The notes under the pieces were generated by a model. That model was not told the origin of the DNA. It did not search any database and saw nothing but the letters and a program-made list of their open reading frames with translations. The position numbers were made by a program, and so were the translations under genes. Of a stretch of DNA of 64,000 bases, positions 47,401 through 52,411 are shown in pieces; position 1 is the first letter of the stretch; each line of letters starts with the position of its first letter. Source of the stretch: Rugalucina vietnamica (taxonomy: Eukaryota; Mollusca; Bivalvia; Lucinida; Lucinidae); the NCBI GenBank assembly GCA_964017185.1, contig OZ024869.1, positions 68,790,315-68,854,314 on the forward strand, written 5' to 3'.

Positions 47401-47441
47401 AGGCCTTCGACTACTGCCGTAGAGGAGCTCTGTATAGAAAG
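10439..47441 (+). CDS. Large multi-exon gene, 5' part: charged/disordered protein leading into a TPR (TTC6-like, tentative)
   Basis: Gene-level entry covering 29 exons listed separately. Seen: every intron begins GT and ends AG, all phases match, and the joined coding sequence is 1196 codons without a stop, starting at ATG 10453. The protein is rich in E, K, R, P and S. It has acidic tracts (SDEEEED, ETEEEEDD), basic clusters (EKRKREEE, KKKKKKEP) and three I-K-x-E motifs. No membrane segment or signal peptide is visible. The last exon contains AFDYCRRGALYRK, which fits the first helix of a tetratricopeptide repeat, a fold used for protein-protein binding. Known: TTC6-type proteins have long charged N-terminal regions before TPR arrays. 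Inferred: this may be such a gene, but I cannot confirm homology and give no symbol. The 3' part is missing. A symmetric exon could have been missed in the longer introns. Confidence 0.85.
11143..11239 (+). CDS. Exon 2, aa 64-96
   Basis: Acceptor ttttcag, donor aag|gtaact. Entered in phase 2 and ends in phase 0. Encodes RLQPSFSPRKVREKIKREP then VFHDDLIEKEPKK. KIKREP fits the psi-K-x-E SUMO acceptor pattern. Confidence 0.8.
11274..11511. mobile_element. Hairpin MITE family M, copy 1
   Basis: Ends GAGCC and GGCTC. The subterminal gggaaaaccaacaat appears inverted at the other end. The central palindrome is cagcttcgcag / ctgcgaagctg flanked by aaaacaaagg / cctttgtttt. Flanks acat/acat suggest a 4-bp target duplication. 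Confidence 0.85.
11756..11885 (+). CDS. Exon 3, aa 97-139
   Basis: Acceptor ttttttcag, donor acaag|gtaaag, phase 0 to phase 1. Encodes PSFMLIPNIPPYNPLEKAG followed by a charged stretch ending REETVTTQ. No known domain is recognised. Confidence 0.8.
12138..12196 (+). pseudogene. Truncated duplicate of exon 4
   Basis: Part of a 206-bp-offset direct duplication (11998-12196 and 12204-12402, separated by 7 bp). It keeps the acceptor and 59 nt of exon 4 with one clear coding difference (gcg for gcc) but no donor. If used, translation would run on for about 48 codons to the TAG inside the second acceptor. Confidence 0.75.
12344..12480 (+). CDS. Exon 4, aa 140-185
   Basis: Acceptor actgtag, donor caggag|gtagac, phase 1 to phase 0. 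Encodes DMKAPRVTSVGVVPTRFSAS then VPGLKVVMEGKPAAEARD and a charged end. The 5' 59 nt of this exon and its acceptor are duplicated 206 bp upstream (12138-12196). The upstream copy lacks the 3' end and donor, so this copy is taken as functional. Confidence 0.8.
12859..13078 (+). CDS. Exon 5, aa 186-258
   Basis: Acceptor tttccag, donor aacag|gtagat, phase 0 to phase 1. A proline-rich start (ALPQTPQPPGTPDD) is followed by a charged helix-like region and a basic C-terminal part (TVKKKLRGT). Composition suggests disorder. Confidence 0.8.
13408..13622 (+). CDS. Exon 6, aa 259-330
   Basis: Acceptor ttcacag, donor gct|gtaagt, phase 1 to phase 0. Begins VRSGRSIASSLRSGEIVLPD, then an acidic helical stretch (YDDAIAGLDADLENVQTVVG) and a Gly/Ser-rich end. 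The following intron carries a 2.15-kb Helentron-like element. Confidence 0.8.
13815..15966. mobile_element. Helentron-like non-autonomous element H1 with about 465-bp internal repeats
   Basis: Starts agctcacctgag, followed by a hairpin with aaggctcacaaggtgagct. Near the right end is the inverted copy cttcaggtgagc, then the stem-loop aggaccaatggtcct and CTGG. The interior has about three tandem units of about 465 bp (catacacacttttcaaagat at about 14370, 14834 and 15299). Subterminal inverted repeats plus internal tandem units plus a 3' stem-loop is the known layout of Helentron-associated elements. Confidence 0.7.
16159..16282 (+). CDS. Exon 7, aa 331-371
   Basis: Acceptor attttcag, donor aaag|gtatgt, phase 0 to phase 1. 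Encodes AQSVKDMVEEAKKIAEPGSE then VHKMRRKSMFIRKDGAKKAK, a basic segment with RRKS, a possible basophilic-kinase site. Confidence 0.8.
16737..16969. mobile_element. Family M MITE, copy 2, abutting the exon 8 acceptor
   Basis: Left flank attt, right flank attt, then ttcag and exon 8. Slightly degenerate end (ggccc). Confidence 0.8.
16979..17075 (+). CDS. Exon 8, aa 372-403
   Basis: Acceptor tttttcag, donor gaca|gtaagt, phase 1 to phase 2. Encodes DKKAKEDKEEGPRTERTVDE then IIASLKSQSRTGQ. A MITE ends only 9 nt upstream of this exon, so the branch point and most of the normal intron 3' end now lie in transposon sequence. Confidence 0.75.
17406..17865. mobile_element. Family M MITEs, copies 3 and 4, side by side
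   Basis: Copy 3 at 17406-17639 has aaat flanks on both sides. Copy 4 at 17651-17865 starts 11 bp later and has lost half of its central hairpin. Confidence 0.8.
18151..19125. mobile_element. Helitron/Helentron-like element H5 inserted in (ATTC)n
   Basis: The left end atacccccggcatttatgcc is inverted as gctgggggtata at the right. This is followed by the stem-loop gtgcctctcaaggcac, tttttCTAG, and then (ATTC)n. Flanking attcattcattc on both sides marks the target. The region also holds ttcgttcgtccg-type repeats. Confidence 0.7.
19480..19620 (+). mobile_element. Degenerate tRNA-headed SINE
   Basis: tggctgcatagtggtagagc resembles a pol III A box, followed by atcagactctaggtgaagag and a decayed B box (tatttgaacacc). 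No cloverleaf forms, so not a tRNA gene. Confidence 0.45.
19721..19788 (+). CDS. Exon 9, aa 404-426
   Basis: Acceptor gttttag, donor gcca|gtaagt, phase 2 to phase 1. Encodes TSDADRRIQEIMDRVMSRSS then GA. A GAGCC MITE begins about 15 nt after the 5' splice site. Confidence 0.75.
19804..20037. mobile_element. Family M MITE, copy 5
   Basis: Begins about 15 nt after the exon 9 donor. The central hairpin cagcttcgcggttaccgcga is intact with compensating g/c changes in the loop-proximal stem. Confidence 0.85.
20468..20506 (+). CDS. Exon 10, aa 427-439 (micro-exon)
   Basis: A 39-nt exon encoding SGEGTSEAGDQRQ. Acceptor attccag, donor gcaag|gtgagg, phase 1 to phase 1. It is symmetric, so skipping would preserve the frame. 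Confidence 0.65.
20573..20806. mobile_element. Family M MITE, copy 6
   Basis: Ends gagtc and ggctc. The centre has the cagctgtgcag / ctgcacag variant of the hairpin. Confidence 0.8.
20880..22523. mobile_element. 1.6-kb element with long terminal inverted repeats
   Basis: About 83-bp inverted ends (20880-20963 and 22441-22523) share cgatatttgaccaacgccgg, aactccgagg and cgcctgagga. The motif ccaacgcc-gagg recurs internally near 21327 and 21361 and inverted near 22050-22085. No transposase. Clear target duplications were not seen. Confidence 0.75.
23155..23274 (+). CDS. Exon 11, aa 440-479
   Basis: Acceptor aatttatag, donor ctgg|gtatgc, phase 1 to phase 1. Ser/Gly/Pro-rich (TSPSPGGGSGTEQSGSYVLG), probably disordered. 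Symmetric and skippable. Confidence 0.75.
23806..23849 (+). CDS. Possible alternative terminal exon
   Basis: After acceptor atttaacag, phase-1 joining from exon 11 reads GLEQLDPNDNQGNQ and then TAA. This would end a short isoform of about 490 residues. No polyadenylation signal is obvious close downstream, and the open stretch is short enough to be chance. Confidence 0.2.
25317..26082. mobile_element. hAT-type MITE (766 bp)
   Basis: Inverted ends taaggataggaacgaat and attcgttcccatcctta. An 8-bp direct repeat atttatat lies on each side (25309-25316 and 26083-26090), as expected for hAT. Subterminal gaatattcg repeats. No transposase frame. Confidence 0.85.
26102..26170 (+). CDS. Exon 12, aa 480-502
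   Basis: Acceptor tgttttag, donor gatg|gtaagt, phase 1 to phase 1. Encodes DTDRSEPPVPIQEEKEEEAL then KED. The right target-site duplication of a hAT-type MITE ends 11 nt before the exon. Confidence 0.75.
26520..26680 (+). CDS. Exon 13, aa 503-556
   Basis: Acceptor gatttcag, donor cagaag|gtaact, phase 1 to phase 0. A charged helix (EKDKKEAVKYLEERKEAEKL) is followed by a proline linker and an acidic patch (GFSDEEEEDTQIDIQK). Confidence 0.8.
26952..27059 (+). CDS. Exon 14, aa 557-592
   Basis: Acceptor tgttcag, donor ttaag|gtaaga, phase 0 to phase 0. Encodes AWEDYTLPDVTHEDLVGIEG then KQKILEGKHPNLPGFK. Confidence 0.8.
27530..27766 (+). CDS. Exon 15, aa 593-671
   Basis: Acceptor aatttcag, phase 0 to phase 0. 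The donor tttagg|gttggt is weak. Includes a basic/acidic block EKRKREEEPEEEARPSK (possible nuclear targeting, inference) and an ordered-looking part with aromatic and hydrophobic residues (HHFCTVTTEYQLPEQFVNLG). Confidence 0.75.
28026..28217 (+). CDS. Exon 16, aa 672-735
   Basis: Acceptor tttccag, donor caagtg|gtaaat, phase 0 to phase 0. Encodes FGSAGPSSIHDASVAASRMS, then an Ala/Arg/Glu-rich helical region ending DDSLEAWKTRAEQV. Confidence 0.8.
28443..28676. mobile_element. Family M MITE, copy 7 (opposite orientation)
   Basis: attt flanks on both sides. Hairpin arm order is reversed relative to copy 1. Confidence 0.85.
28735..29167. mobile_element. Foldback element
   Basis: Three nested inverted repeats: cgttttcgattggtcgaaaa, aaaacccatgttcaaa / tttgaacatgggtttt, and a large palindrome at about 29010-29166 with gtgttcaaacattcg and its complement. 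Lies just upstream of exon 17. Outer boundaries are uncertain. Confidence 0.55.
29216..29377 (+). CDS. Exon 17, aa 736-789
   Basis: Acceptor tatacag, donor ccacag|gtaact, phase 0 to phase 0. Encodes FDQPQFTVEGISVPLRTDES and continues to VKDVLFPDYQRATAGPQ. A diverged partial copy of its 3' two-thirds lies 51 nt downstream (29428-29531). Confidence 0.8.
29428..29531 (+). pseudogene. Diverged partial copy of exon 17
   Basis: Open in frame over 34 codons: ADESHINWAPPPPKLDVALP then KVNVVLFSDYQKAN, against TDESRLYWDPAPPKLDVAPA then KVKDVLFPDYQRATA. About 21 of 34 residues match. It ends at cag|gtacat, but no acceptor is visible upstream and the end phase differs from exon 17. Confidence 0.65.
29585..30110. 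repeat. Foldback plus two-copy tandem repeat
   Basis: An inverted repeat around attgtccgagggcgaagccc is followed by two units of about 116 bp containing atatgacgtcagagggt and gcgacatgacagaatagcac. No coding content. Confidence 0.6.
30253..30486. mobile_element. Family M MITE, copy 8
   Basis: atat flanks on both sides. Ends 35 nt upstream of exon 18. Confidence 0.85.
30522..30628 (+). CDS. Exon 18, aa 790-824
   Basis: Acceptor tatttatag, donor cagag|gtgagt, phase 0 to phase 2. Acidic: DRELQEMIEESSETEEEEDD followed by LEVTEKDREEQQHLQ. A GAGCC MITE ends 35 nt upstream. Confidence 0.8.
31140..31279 (+). CDS. Exon 19, aa 825-871
   Basis: Acceptor cttttcag, donor aaag|gtaaat, phase 2 to phase 1. 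Encodes RVLTRDYQSSEDLTQLVVAK and continues to DPYATIKSEDDSLTK. Contains IKSE. Decayed fragments of this exon recur downstream at 31589-31629, 31847-31900 and about 31914-31950. Confidence 0.8.
31374..31567. mobile_element. MITE, cagttgttcaaa family, copy 1
   Basis: Inverted ends ggcccagttgttcaaa and tttgaacaactgggtcc, inner inverted aactaacgacgtcgttagtt, and a central aaatacactgttatttttt palindrome. Confidence 0.75.
31589..31950 (+). pseudogene. Broken copies of exon 19, interrupted by a MITE
   Basis: 31589-31629 resembles the KRQREADIQ part of exon 19. 31847-31900 resembles its 3' end plus donor and first intron bases. A GAGCC MITE (31630-31846) sits between them. A further match to the DLTQLVVAKRQR part lies at about 31914-31950. 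Small indels break the frame. Confidence 0.55.
31630..31846. mobile_element. Family M MITE, copy 9, inside an exon 19 relic
   Basis: Degraded central hairpin. The flanks on both sides match adjacent parts of exon 19, so it inserted after that exon fragment was duplicated. Confidence 0.7.
31999..32098 (+). CDS. Exon 20, aa 872-904
   Basis: Acceptor gcttttag, donor cttag|gtaata, phase 1 to phase 2. Encodes EEPIDLESSIKPVSARIKRE then PDDSEIFPHFVPL. IKREPDDSE fits a SUMO site with a downstream acidic patch. Confidence 0.75.
32143..32387. mobile_element. MITE, cagttgttcaaa family, copy 2 with extra central palindrome
   Basis: Same as copy 1, but its loop carries an additional near-perfect hairpin, aatgtgagaatcctttgca and its complement (about 32231-32285). 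Confidence 0.75.
32698..32931. mobile_element. Family M MITE, copy 10
   Basis: atat flanks on both sides, with an intact central hairpin. Confidence 0.85.
33163..33640. mobile_element. Foldback element with ORF-less loop
   Basis: gatcagct-cta-cagtgaattgttg is inverted as caacaattcacgcacttgag, with a central cacgagcgcgtagcacgag hairpin. Tail sequence gtgttagaata may be the other terminus of cgattctaacacac. Confidence 0.6.
33696..33780 (+). CDS. Exon 21, aa 905-933
   Basis: Acceptor ctgtatgcag, donor agagag|gtactg, phase 2 to phase 0. Encodes RRSISAPQIDLIEDETLMVP then QDYNMAMRE. A MITE starts 13 nt after the donor. Confidence 0.75.
33794..34007. mobile_element. MITE with tactgtaaatctg ends
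   Basis: Inverted ends tactgtaaatctg and cagatttacagta, with internal ttttcgcgaa-type repeats. Starts 13 nt after the exon 21 donor. Confidence 0.7.
34012..34241. mobile_element. Family M MITE, copy 11
   Basis: atat flanks. Starts 4 nt after the end of another MITE (33794-34007). Confidence 0.8.
34509..34610 (+). CDS. Exon 22, aa 934-967
   Basis: Acceptor ctgtacag, donor attaag|gtaggg, phase 0 to phase 0. Encodes a Gln/Lys-rich helix IQKQKQNVRQMKLRQKLGTV, then an acidic tail. Confidence 0.8.
34937..35067 (+). pseudogene. LINE-type C-terminal zinc-finger fragment
   Basis: The frame reads CREHKDNTKEPPADSLKLTC then STCNQQLIARIGLVSHQRTN and stops. C-x-x-C followed by RIGLxSHxR is a pattern I associate with the C-terminal zinc finger of some LINE-derived proteins. 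The rest of the element is absent. Confidence 0.5.
35089..35322. mobile_element. Family M MITE, copy 12
   Basis: aaat flanks on both sides. Follows a LINE zinc-finger fragment. Confidence 0.85.
35442..35499 (+). CDS. Exon 23, aa 968-986
   Basis: Acceptor ttcaccag, donor aaag|gtaaag, phase 0 to phase 1. Encodes RVEPQEYKPTALQLLAAKK. Confidence 0.75.
35553..35828 (-). repeat. Family P hairpin repeat, copy 3
   Basis: Bounded by attacaaaacttgccc and acatgttttcctgat. Core palindrome agaaccgcctcgtcgaggcg at about 35675. Confidence 0.8.
35955..36350. repeat. Element with gcggttcatagct hairpin, copy 1
   Basis: Shares agcgacccactgcggttcat, cttatatttacattcactt and tgacgtca with 55385-55745 in the opposite orientation. 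Lies between family P copies 3 and 4. Confidence 0.6.
36358..36632 (-). repeat. Family P hairpin repeat, copy 4
   Basis: Core palindrome with ttagaaccggctcgccgagg and compensating or decayed changes (gtggttctaac). Confidence 0.8.
36710..36773 (+). CDS. Exon 24, aa 987-1007
   Basis: Acceptor gattttcag, donor aaaaa|gtaagt, phase 1 to phase 2. Encodes EEPTPAELALAAGRAYVLLP then K. Confidence 0.75.
36803..37040. mobile_element. Family M MITE, copy 13
   Basis: attt flanks on both sides. Starts 29 nt after the exon 24 donor. Confidence 0.85.
37253..37475. mobile_element. MITE with taggcctagtttcca ends
   Basis: taggcctagtttccacg and atggaaactaggccta are inverted. agt lies on both sides (3-bp duplication, as in PIF/Harbinger-type elements). 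No coding content. Confidence 0.65.
37488..37768. mobile_element. Family M MITE, copy 14, with internal duplication
   Basis: Longer than the roughly 234-bp norm because the cacaggaga-tggttagag segment is partly repeated. Adjoins another MITE on its left. Confidence 0.8.
38205..40265. mobile_element. Second-level element with 130-bp-class repeats
   Basis: The head atgtccccccaaccgaaggt with an adjoining inverted gggggacat suggests another element of the same design. Its array repeats ttggtgaccttgacctaatt, cttgtaaaccaattgatgg and ctcagagttgattagattt. The right boundary is unclear and coordinates are approximate. Confidence 0.4.
38376..39740. mobile_element. Helitron/Helentron-like element H4 with exact empty site
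   Basis: The head atgtctacccccgacaggg is followed by (TCTG)n, then about eight units of about 155 bp containing tgtccgctgtataacttgaa. The right end has ggggggagacat (inverse of the head), the stem-loop gttttcacatagaaaac and the terminal CTAG. The unoccupied sequence gagttgattagattttgg at about 39895 shows insertion without target duplication. Confidence 0.8.
40899..41179 (+). repeat. Family P hairpin repeat, copy 5
   Basis: Core palindrome at about 41005-41078. The right end gggcaagttttcgtaat lies about 17 nt before exon 25. Confidence 0.8.
41197..41340 (+). CDS. Exon 25, aa 1008-1055
   Basis: Acceptor attttccag, donor tctag|gtagga, phase 2 to phase 2. A poly-lysine start (KKKKKKEPVSMARLDDIERF) is followed by a basic region with LERSESMMKAPRQIERELR. 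A hairpin-centred repeat ends about 17 nt upstream. Confidence 0.8.
41582..41659 (+). CDS. Exon 26, aa 1056-1081
   Basis: Acceptor gtttgcag, donor cttaa|gtaagt, phase 2 to phase 2. Encodes SRIREGTRRSVPNLLDFEEY then SNRKGL. Symmetric with exon 25. Confidence 0.75.
41835..42839. mobile_element. Mariner-like non-autonomous element nested in a MITE
   Basis: Inverted ends cgaggggaaagcaaaaagtt and its complement at the right, continuing as cgtggacttt. TA duplication at 41833-41834 and 42840-42841. 1005 bp. Internal blocks containing tggcatgc-ccg and attgccata-aaa occur twice. Only a degenerate N-terminal-like reading frame remains, so it cannot encode a full transposase. Confidence 0.85.
42236..42409 (+). 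pseudogene. Degenerate mariner transposase N-terminus
   Basis: A 57-codon frame starts MAETCTSIKFVRDFRIKPTE, then TSNLLQTARDTSELKHTTVF. The IKF...K-x-T-E...LL-x-x-A...T-x-VF spacing resembles the first helix-turn-helix of mariner transposases. No catalytic DDD region follows. Confidence 0.45.
43120..43306. repeat. cattataatgaggtt element, copy 1
   Basis: taacctcattataacatggt and agcattataatgaggttg are inverted. Directly precedes the exon 27 relic. Confidence 0.5.
43312..43404 (+). pseudogene. Decayed copy of exon 27
   Basis: The acceptor attatttag is followed by LDYDTCEWVRDIRSRWFDKV then FPLIP, then TAA where exon 27 has GAA, then DSDYI. Strongly similar to exon 27 about 190 bp downstream. 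No donor is evident. Confidence 0.7.
43505..43660 (+). CDS. Exon 27, aa 1082-1133
   Basis: Acceptor tttccag, donor aaaag|gtcagt, phase 2 to phase 2. Encodes PDDDTREWVRDIWNRWFDEV, a Trp-rich and likely ordered segment, then an acidic stretch and the Lys-rich end EEKKKK. A nonsense-bearing partial copy with its own acceptor lies at 43312-43404. Confidence 0.8.
43697..46516. mobile_element. Helentron-like element H3 with about 314-bp repeats
   Basis: Same ends as H2: agctcacctgagccgaagg at the left; actctcaggtgagcgatcg and the stem-loop gcccttgggc at the right. The interior has tandem units of about 314 bp (dimers of about 157 bp), nearly identical around 44520, 44834 and 45148, carrying cccctggggtccatacggg. 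The arrays in H1, H2 and H3 differ although the ends match. Confidence 0.75.
46943..47030 (+). CDS. Exon 28, aa 1134-1163
   Basis: Acceptor ctttgcag, donor caccag|gtgaga, phase 2 to phase 0. Encodes RKDSMDSSIPGDLLYIEPLT then ETDEHLEVHQ. Confidence 0.8.
47237..47331. repeat. cattataatgaggtt element, copy 2
   Basis: Shares cattataacacagttcactc and tagcattataatgaggttg with copy 1. Ends 11 nt before exon 29. Confidence 0.55.
47343..47441 (+). CDS. Exon 29, aa 1164-1196; start of a TPR
   Basis: Acceptor gttttcag, donor agaaag|gtaggc, phase 0 to phase 0. A helix IIGEEIEKLTEEMNAMT is followed by RPKAFDYCRRGALYRK, matching the A-helix spacing of a tetratricopeptide repeat (aromatic/A, then G-x-x-Y). 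The repeat must be completed by an exon outside the window or beyond 47.4 kb. None of the downstream sequence supplies it. Confidence 0.8.
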
Positions 47442-48380
47442 GTAGGCCAGCTTTGTGTCTTATGATGGACTAATAAGGCACAGTAGCTTCGTTGGTATCA
47501 AGACTGATTTGGAGGGTGTCAGTACCACTGAGATTTGCAATAGATCCATCACATTCAAATATTTCTATTACCATTCTATTGTCATTCTTCCTCTTCTGCT
47601 GATTCACTAAGAGTTCTTCTGATTATCAGTTTTTAGTGAAAGAATGTGCACTGATAAAACATAAAAATTAGATCCTTTGGAAGCAGTGAAAAGGTTCAAG
47701 AGAGATTATAAGTACAGCCCATATGGCGCAATTTCAGCGAATGAACCCTCATCAGTGACCCTTTATTAACTGACGACAATAGCCAGGTAAATGTACTGCA
47801 ATGTCAAAAGTTTACATAAGAGAAGACTAAATCAAAGATACATGTCTAAATGCGGTCAAATAATGAAAACATTGTTTAGAAGATGGCTCTCTTAATGAGT
47901 AGAGTTCATGTTTATTCAGGTGGCTTGTCCAGAAACAGGGTTTCCAGGATACACAGCCAATTTCGCCACACATGAAAATTATATGAAACGATTTCCATAT
48001 GAAACCCATACGTGTATCATATGTTGGTCATATGAAAATGTGATCATGTCATTTTCATATAAGGCACCACATATAAGAACCACATATTTTCGAAATATGA
48101 AAATTACATGAAAGGATTTTTATATGAAATCCATATCAGAATTTGTCGACATGAGCTTCATGAGAAAATCACATGAAAATTGTATAGATCTACAATGAAT
48201 TTGGTCACCCCTACTTTCGCGGTAGACCAAATAAATTTACACCTCCCGGGGGTGTAATTTTGCGCATGGTTGTATTTTATGCACTTGAACAGATGTTGTT
48301 TGTTTTGTTTTTTTTAATCTAATCGGCACAGTTTGTAGGCAAGTAGTTTTTCACACACTTCCCTTGTTAAACATGCATCT
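47442..48380. other. Downstream intron start; catatgaaaa-rich patch
   Basis: No exon recognised. At about 47970-48180 degenerate copies of catatgaaaat and cacatgaaaa recur in both orientations. Confidence 0.4.
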
Positions 48381-48399
48381 ACATAATAATTGTACACTT

Positions 48400-48570
48400 C
48401 TCTCACCGCTGTGTCTGGTGTGGGTTCGAGCCCCGCACTGGCCACATGTGAGACAAGCCAAGTTCTGCTTGCGGGTGTACCAGGTGTTTTTTTCTCGGGG
48501 TTCTCCCGTTTTCGCCCATCTACTGATGGCCCGTCTCATATAAGCTGCATTAATCTTGAAAGGACAGTGA
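48400..48570 (+). mobile_element. tRNA-headed SINE
   Basis: B-box-like gtgggttcgagccccgc is followed by the body ctcggggttctcccgttttc and cccatctactgatggcccg. The same body occurs inverted near 5930-6070. Confidence 0.6.
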
Positions 48571-50005
48571 AACATTTAAAAAATGTGAACTGCTCAATTT
48601 GCGTTGGATACAAAGCCCGATGCAACAACATCGTTAGTGTTATAGCTCGGCGAACTTTTCGCCCATGAATAATTTCCATTTCGTATAACATGACGGCACA
48701 CAACATGTGAGGTTAGTCGGGATAAACACACGCAAACGTCAGCTGTAATGTTGCACGGCATCTGATTCTCATCTCGCGCTGAGTACACCCGATCAGGGGG
48801 TATAGGTGCGTATATATACATGTACTAAGAATAGTATAGAGACTGTCGCCATTCTCGCCTGTGCATTCTTTACCAAACTTGTCGCACGTAGGTCTTTTGC
48901 ACATGCTTGTCTGGATGACCCCATTTAAAAATCCGGTCTTCAACTGTTCAAGAAAATTGGATCAAAGTGTGCATCATTCGTTAGTATGTAAGTCATTTGG
49001 ATTTTGCTTTGGTTTAAAGTAAATAAAACATGTTCATACATGTATTTCTATTTGGTTTTGTTCCAGTTGTGGCTTAGCGTCCCAGTCAAAGCTATGGTCA
49101 TATCGTGACGTTACCTCAATTTTATGGCACTTATACCAAACACTAGAATGTCTCGACACCTAAAATGTGCTTGAAAAAATAACCACCTGAGTATTCTCGA
49201 AAGGCTGAAATATGTTTGGGTGGTTTGTCTTGAACCACTTTCCTGGGATCTGAGCATTTATAGTCAGTCAGTAGTTTATAATACGAGACTGGAGACAGTC
49301 ATTTTGTCATCTTGAGGGACCTCATTGAAGTGTGGGGAGGGGGGGGGGGGGAGAGGGGTTCAAAGTTTCCAAGTCTTCCTATACCCCTTTATTTTTTTAT
49401 TTATTTTTACCAATTATTGCCATTATTTTACCAATATCCCTACGTATAAGATGTACGCTTCCAGGGGCTCCTTAAATAAAAGTCCAGTCTTCAGGAGCAT
49501 TATTTAATTTAATCCTGATTATTTTACCGGTGGACAAAGGTGTTCCCGTACATGTCATAGGTCATGCAGGGTTAACCAGCTGGTCGAGTTTTACTGACGT
49601 AACGGACACTGTACAATGCTTTTATTTATAAATGATGTGTTAATTAATCATTGATGCTGCCAATTAATTATATTAATTGAAATTTTAGCGCGTGCTATGC
49701 TGACGTCACGAAACTAAACTAAGCGTGACGTCATTGTCGCGTGATAAAGTGGAGAGAACTGTCATGGCGTTTCCAGTCTCCAGAACATGAAACAACAACA
49801 AAGACAAATACAGAGAATCAAGTCGCAGCCAGTAGGTTTACGTTTTCCAATATTGCCTTTGAAGCAGGACCTCTGACGAATCCCATAAAATGGTCGTTTT
49901 GTTTGGTTTTATGTCTCAAAGTTCTAAACAGAAATCAGCGCCGGTCGACACCATTTTGCTGTTTTCATTTTTTTTTTTTTACTGTGTAGGCCCTACTGAG
50001 TCGAA

Positions 50006-50105
50006 GGAAGCGAGGTAGCCGAGTGGTAAGCGCACTGGCTTCTTGTGCTGGAGGTCCCGGATTCGATCCCCGCCGGCGGCGAGGAAAATTCTTTGTTGGT
50101 CCGAA
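50006..50105 (+). mobile_element. SINE with tRNA-like head
   Basis: gtagccgagtggtaagcgc (A box) and ggattcgatccccg (B box) with spacing as in tRNA. T-stem and acceptor pairing fail, so this is a SINE head rather than a tRNA gene. Confidence 0.55.
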
Positions 50106-50899
50106 CACGCTTCCCTTCGTGTCATTTATACTCCGACCCTACTATATCGCGGCATCTACTGTATCGAGGTATTTCCATATCACGTGAACTTTCGAGCACA
50201 GCGCCCCCTAGTGATTATTTACGTTCAAGGCAAATGTCAAGCTCTCATTTCCAGCAACAACTGTGCAAAATTTCAAGAATACTGGTTAGTAAATTTATAA
50301 CTTTACAAAAATCATGTAGAAAACGTTTTTTTTTTACACAAACTGGTTACCACCCTTCCCGTAAAATGTCCCCTCAGTACATCAAACATCCGTTATTTTT
50401 ATTTTCTTCATACTGTGATCTGTCGTCTAGATGTCAGAGATCATGTGCCATTAGTAGGTCACGTTATCTCCTTATATGGAAACTCTGACATTCACATTTT
50501 AGGTGAACCCCGCGATACAGAAGTCGCTTTTGGCACATGGGCATAACAAAACATGGCAAAACAAATGCATAACAAAACATGGCAAAACAAATGCGTAAGC
50601 CACGCGGTATTGATAAATATCTTGTAATTTTCGTCATAACAGGGTTGCAGGGGAAGGATTTTGAAAGTTGTTGTGGTATAATAAATGTCAATTATTGATC
50701 TTGTGCATTTGCTGTTTCCCGTTTTCAATTAAGGGCCGCGATAAAGTAGGAAGCCGGTATACAGTGCGCCGTCCTTCGGATCGGGATGTTACCCGGAGGC
50801 CCCCTTAGTCCGAGGACTCATGTGAAACTTACCTGCATTTTTACCGGAAAATACCGATGAATTATTGGATTTCCGTAGGCAATGACAGGTAGACCTTAC

Positions 50900-52140
50900 C
50901 TGTCCAATTTGGTTACCAATTAACATTAGATTGCTATGGAAAGCAGTTTTTATACAATTATATTATTTTTATTTAAAAAGTTAGAAACAGGATGCTGTTA
51001 TATCCATATCCTACAATTTATCAGCTTTCTGATGATATAAATTTTATTTGATTTGAGTTTGATCTTTTTGCTTCCCGAGTCGTCGGAAGGTGGCATATTG
51101 TTACCCTATATCAAACTATTGAGAAAGGGTCAAAACGCGTGTTTCAACATTTTTACGTCTAATTAAACAAAAAAATATTTTATGGAAATTTAGGATGCTG
51201 TTATATTTGTAATCTGCACATTCCATACTTTACATACGTATAAGTTTAATGACTCTAGTAATAGTCCTTTTTGCTTCCCTGATATAGAATAATACCAGTT
51301 TCAACTCTTTCTGGAAATTATTTTTGTTTGGAATTTGACTAAGTCCGCTACATTAATATTACAGGTAACTGTGTTATATCGATGCGCAAATGGTTGCCAC
51401 AAGCAATAGAAATATGTGAGAGATTCAAGAAAAATACTTTAGTTTAATACCCGAAGGGGCCAAAATACTTTACTATAAAAATGCTCAAAATTTTATCTTT
51501 GAGATTAGATATTGTGTGTCTGCACTTTCAAAAGCTGACATTATGTCCTATACACTTATTTTACAAAAACTGAATATTTCAAGAATTCATGTGTGGTCAA
51601 TAACGGAGTACAGAATTACATGTATATACGATATCATTATGTATATACGATATCATTTATCATTATCATGTTAATTATTATGGTTGTGTTAGTTGTTTTT
51701 ATTATTATTAATATTTGATCAGGCATTTGAAGTTTATAATTATTTTATTTTGATGCCGTAATATCGAAGCGTCATTGGCTGCCTCAGGATAATGAAAGAT
51801 GCGAGAAGTTCAAGAAATGCTTTAGTTTAACCGATGGCTTAAAAAATACTTTTCTGTAACAAAATGGTCAAAGCTTTATGTCTGTACTGCTTGGTCAAAA
51901 ATGGATAATTAAAAAAATGATGTACATTCATGTTATATAAATCATTATCATTTTACTATTATGGAAATAATTTTTATCGCGTATTTTATCGAGATGCCGT
52001 AATCCCCAACTGGAAAAGTACACGATCAAACACAAAATTTAAATCCCGCAACCAATTTAAGAAAACAAATTATCCATTTAACGTTTTACAAGTATTTCAC
52101 ACATATTCAAGTCATCATTGAACAAACCGACCTAGTATAA
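50900..52140. repeat. Strongly diverged internal repeats
   Basis: Paired segments recur: aggatgctgttatat near 50990 and 51192, and aagaaa-x-actttagtttaa blocks near 51430 and 51815. No coding signal. Confidence 0.4.
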
Positions 52141-52314
52141 TTACTCGAGTCATGATGACACTGTGCCTTAACTGAGAAAAATCAAAGGTAATGGTTCTTC
52201 TTCATTTAACTTCAAAGCATTTCGCCTAGAGACAAAAATTAAATCATAGTTATATACTGAGTGATGACTTCTGCATTTATCAATTCTAATTATGAGTAGA
52301 CCCGAGTCGCATGT

Positions 52315-52370
52315 ACTTTCTTTCTTTCTTTCTTTCTTTCTTTTCTTTCTTTCTTTCTTTCTTCTTTCTG

Positions 52371-52410
<40 letters not shown>
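52315..52410. repeat. (TTTC)n microsatellite
   Basis: About 95 bp of ctttctttctt with a few interruptions. The Lys/Glu-rich minus-strand frame over it is an artefact. Confidence 0.95.

Positions 52411-52411
<1 letters not shown>

Noticed and set aside
50006-50080. tRNA-like sequence with good A and B boxes
   Set aside because: Acceptor and T-stem pairing fail, and it continues into repeat-like sequence. Treated as a SINE head.
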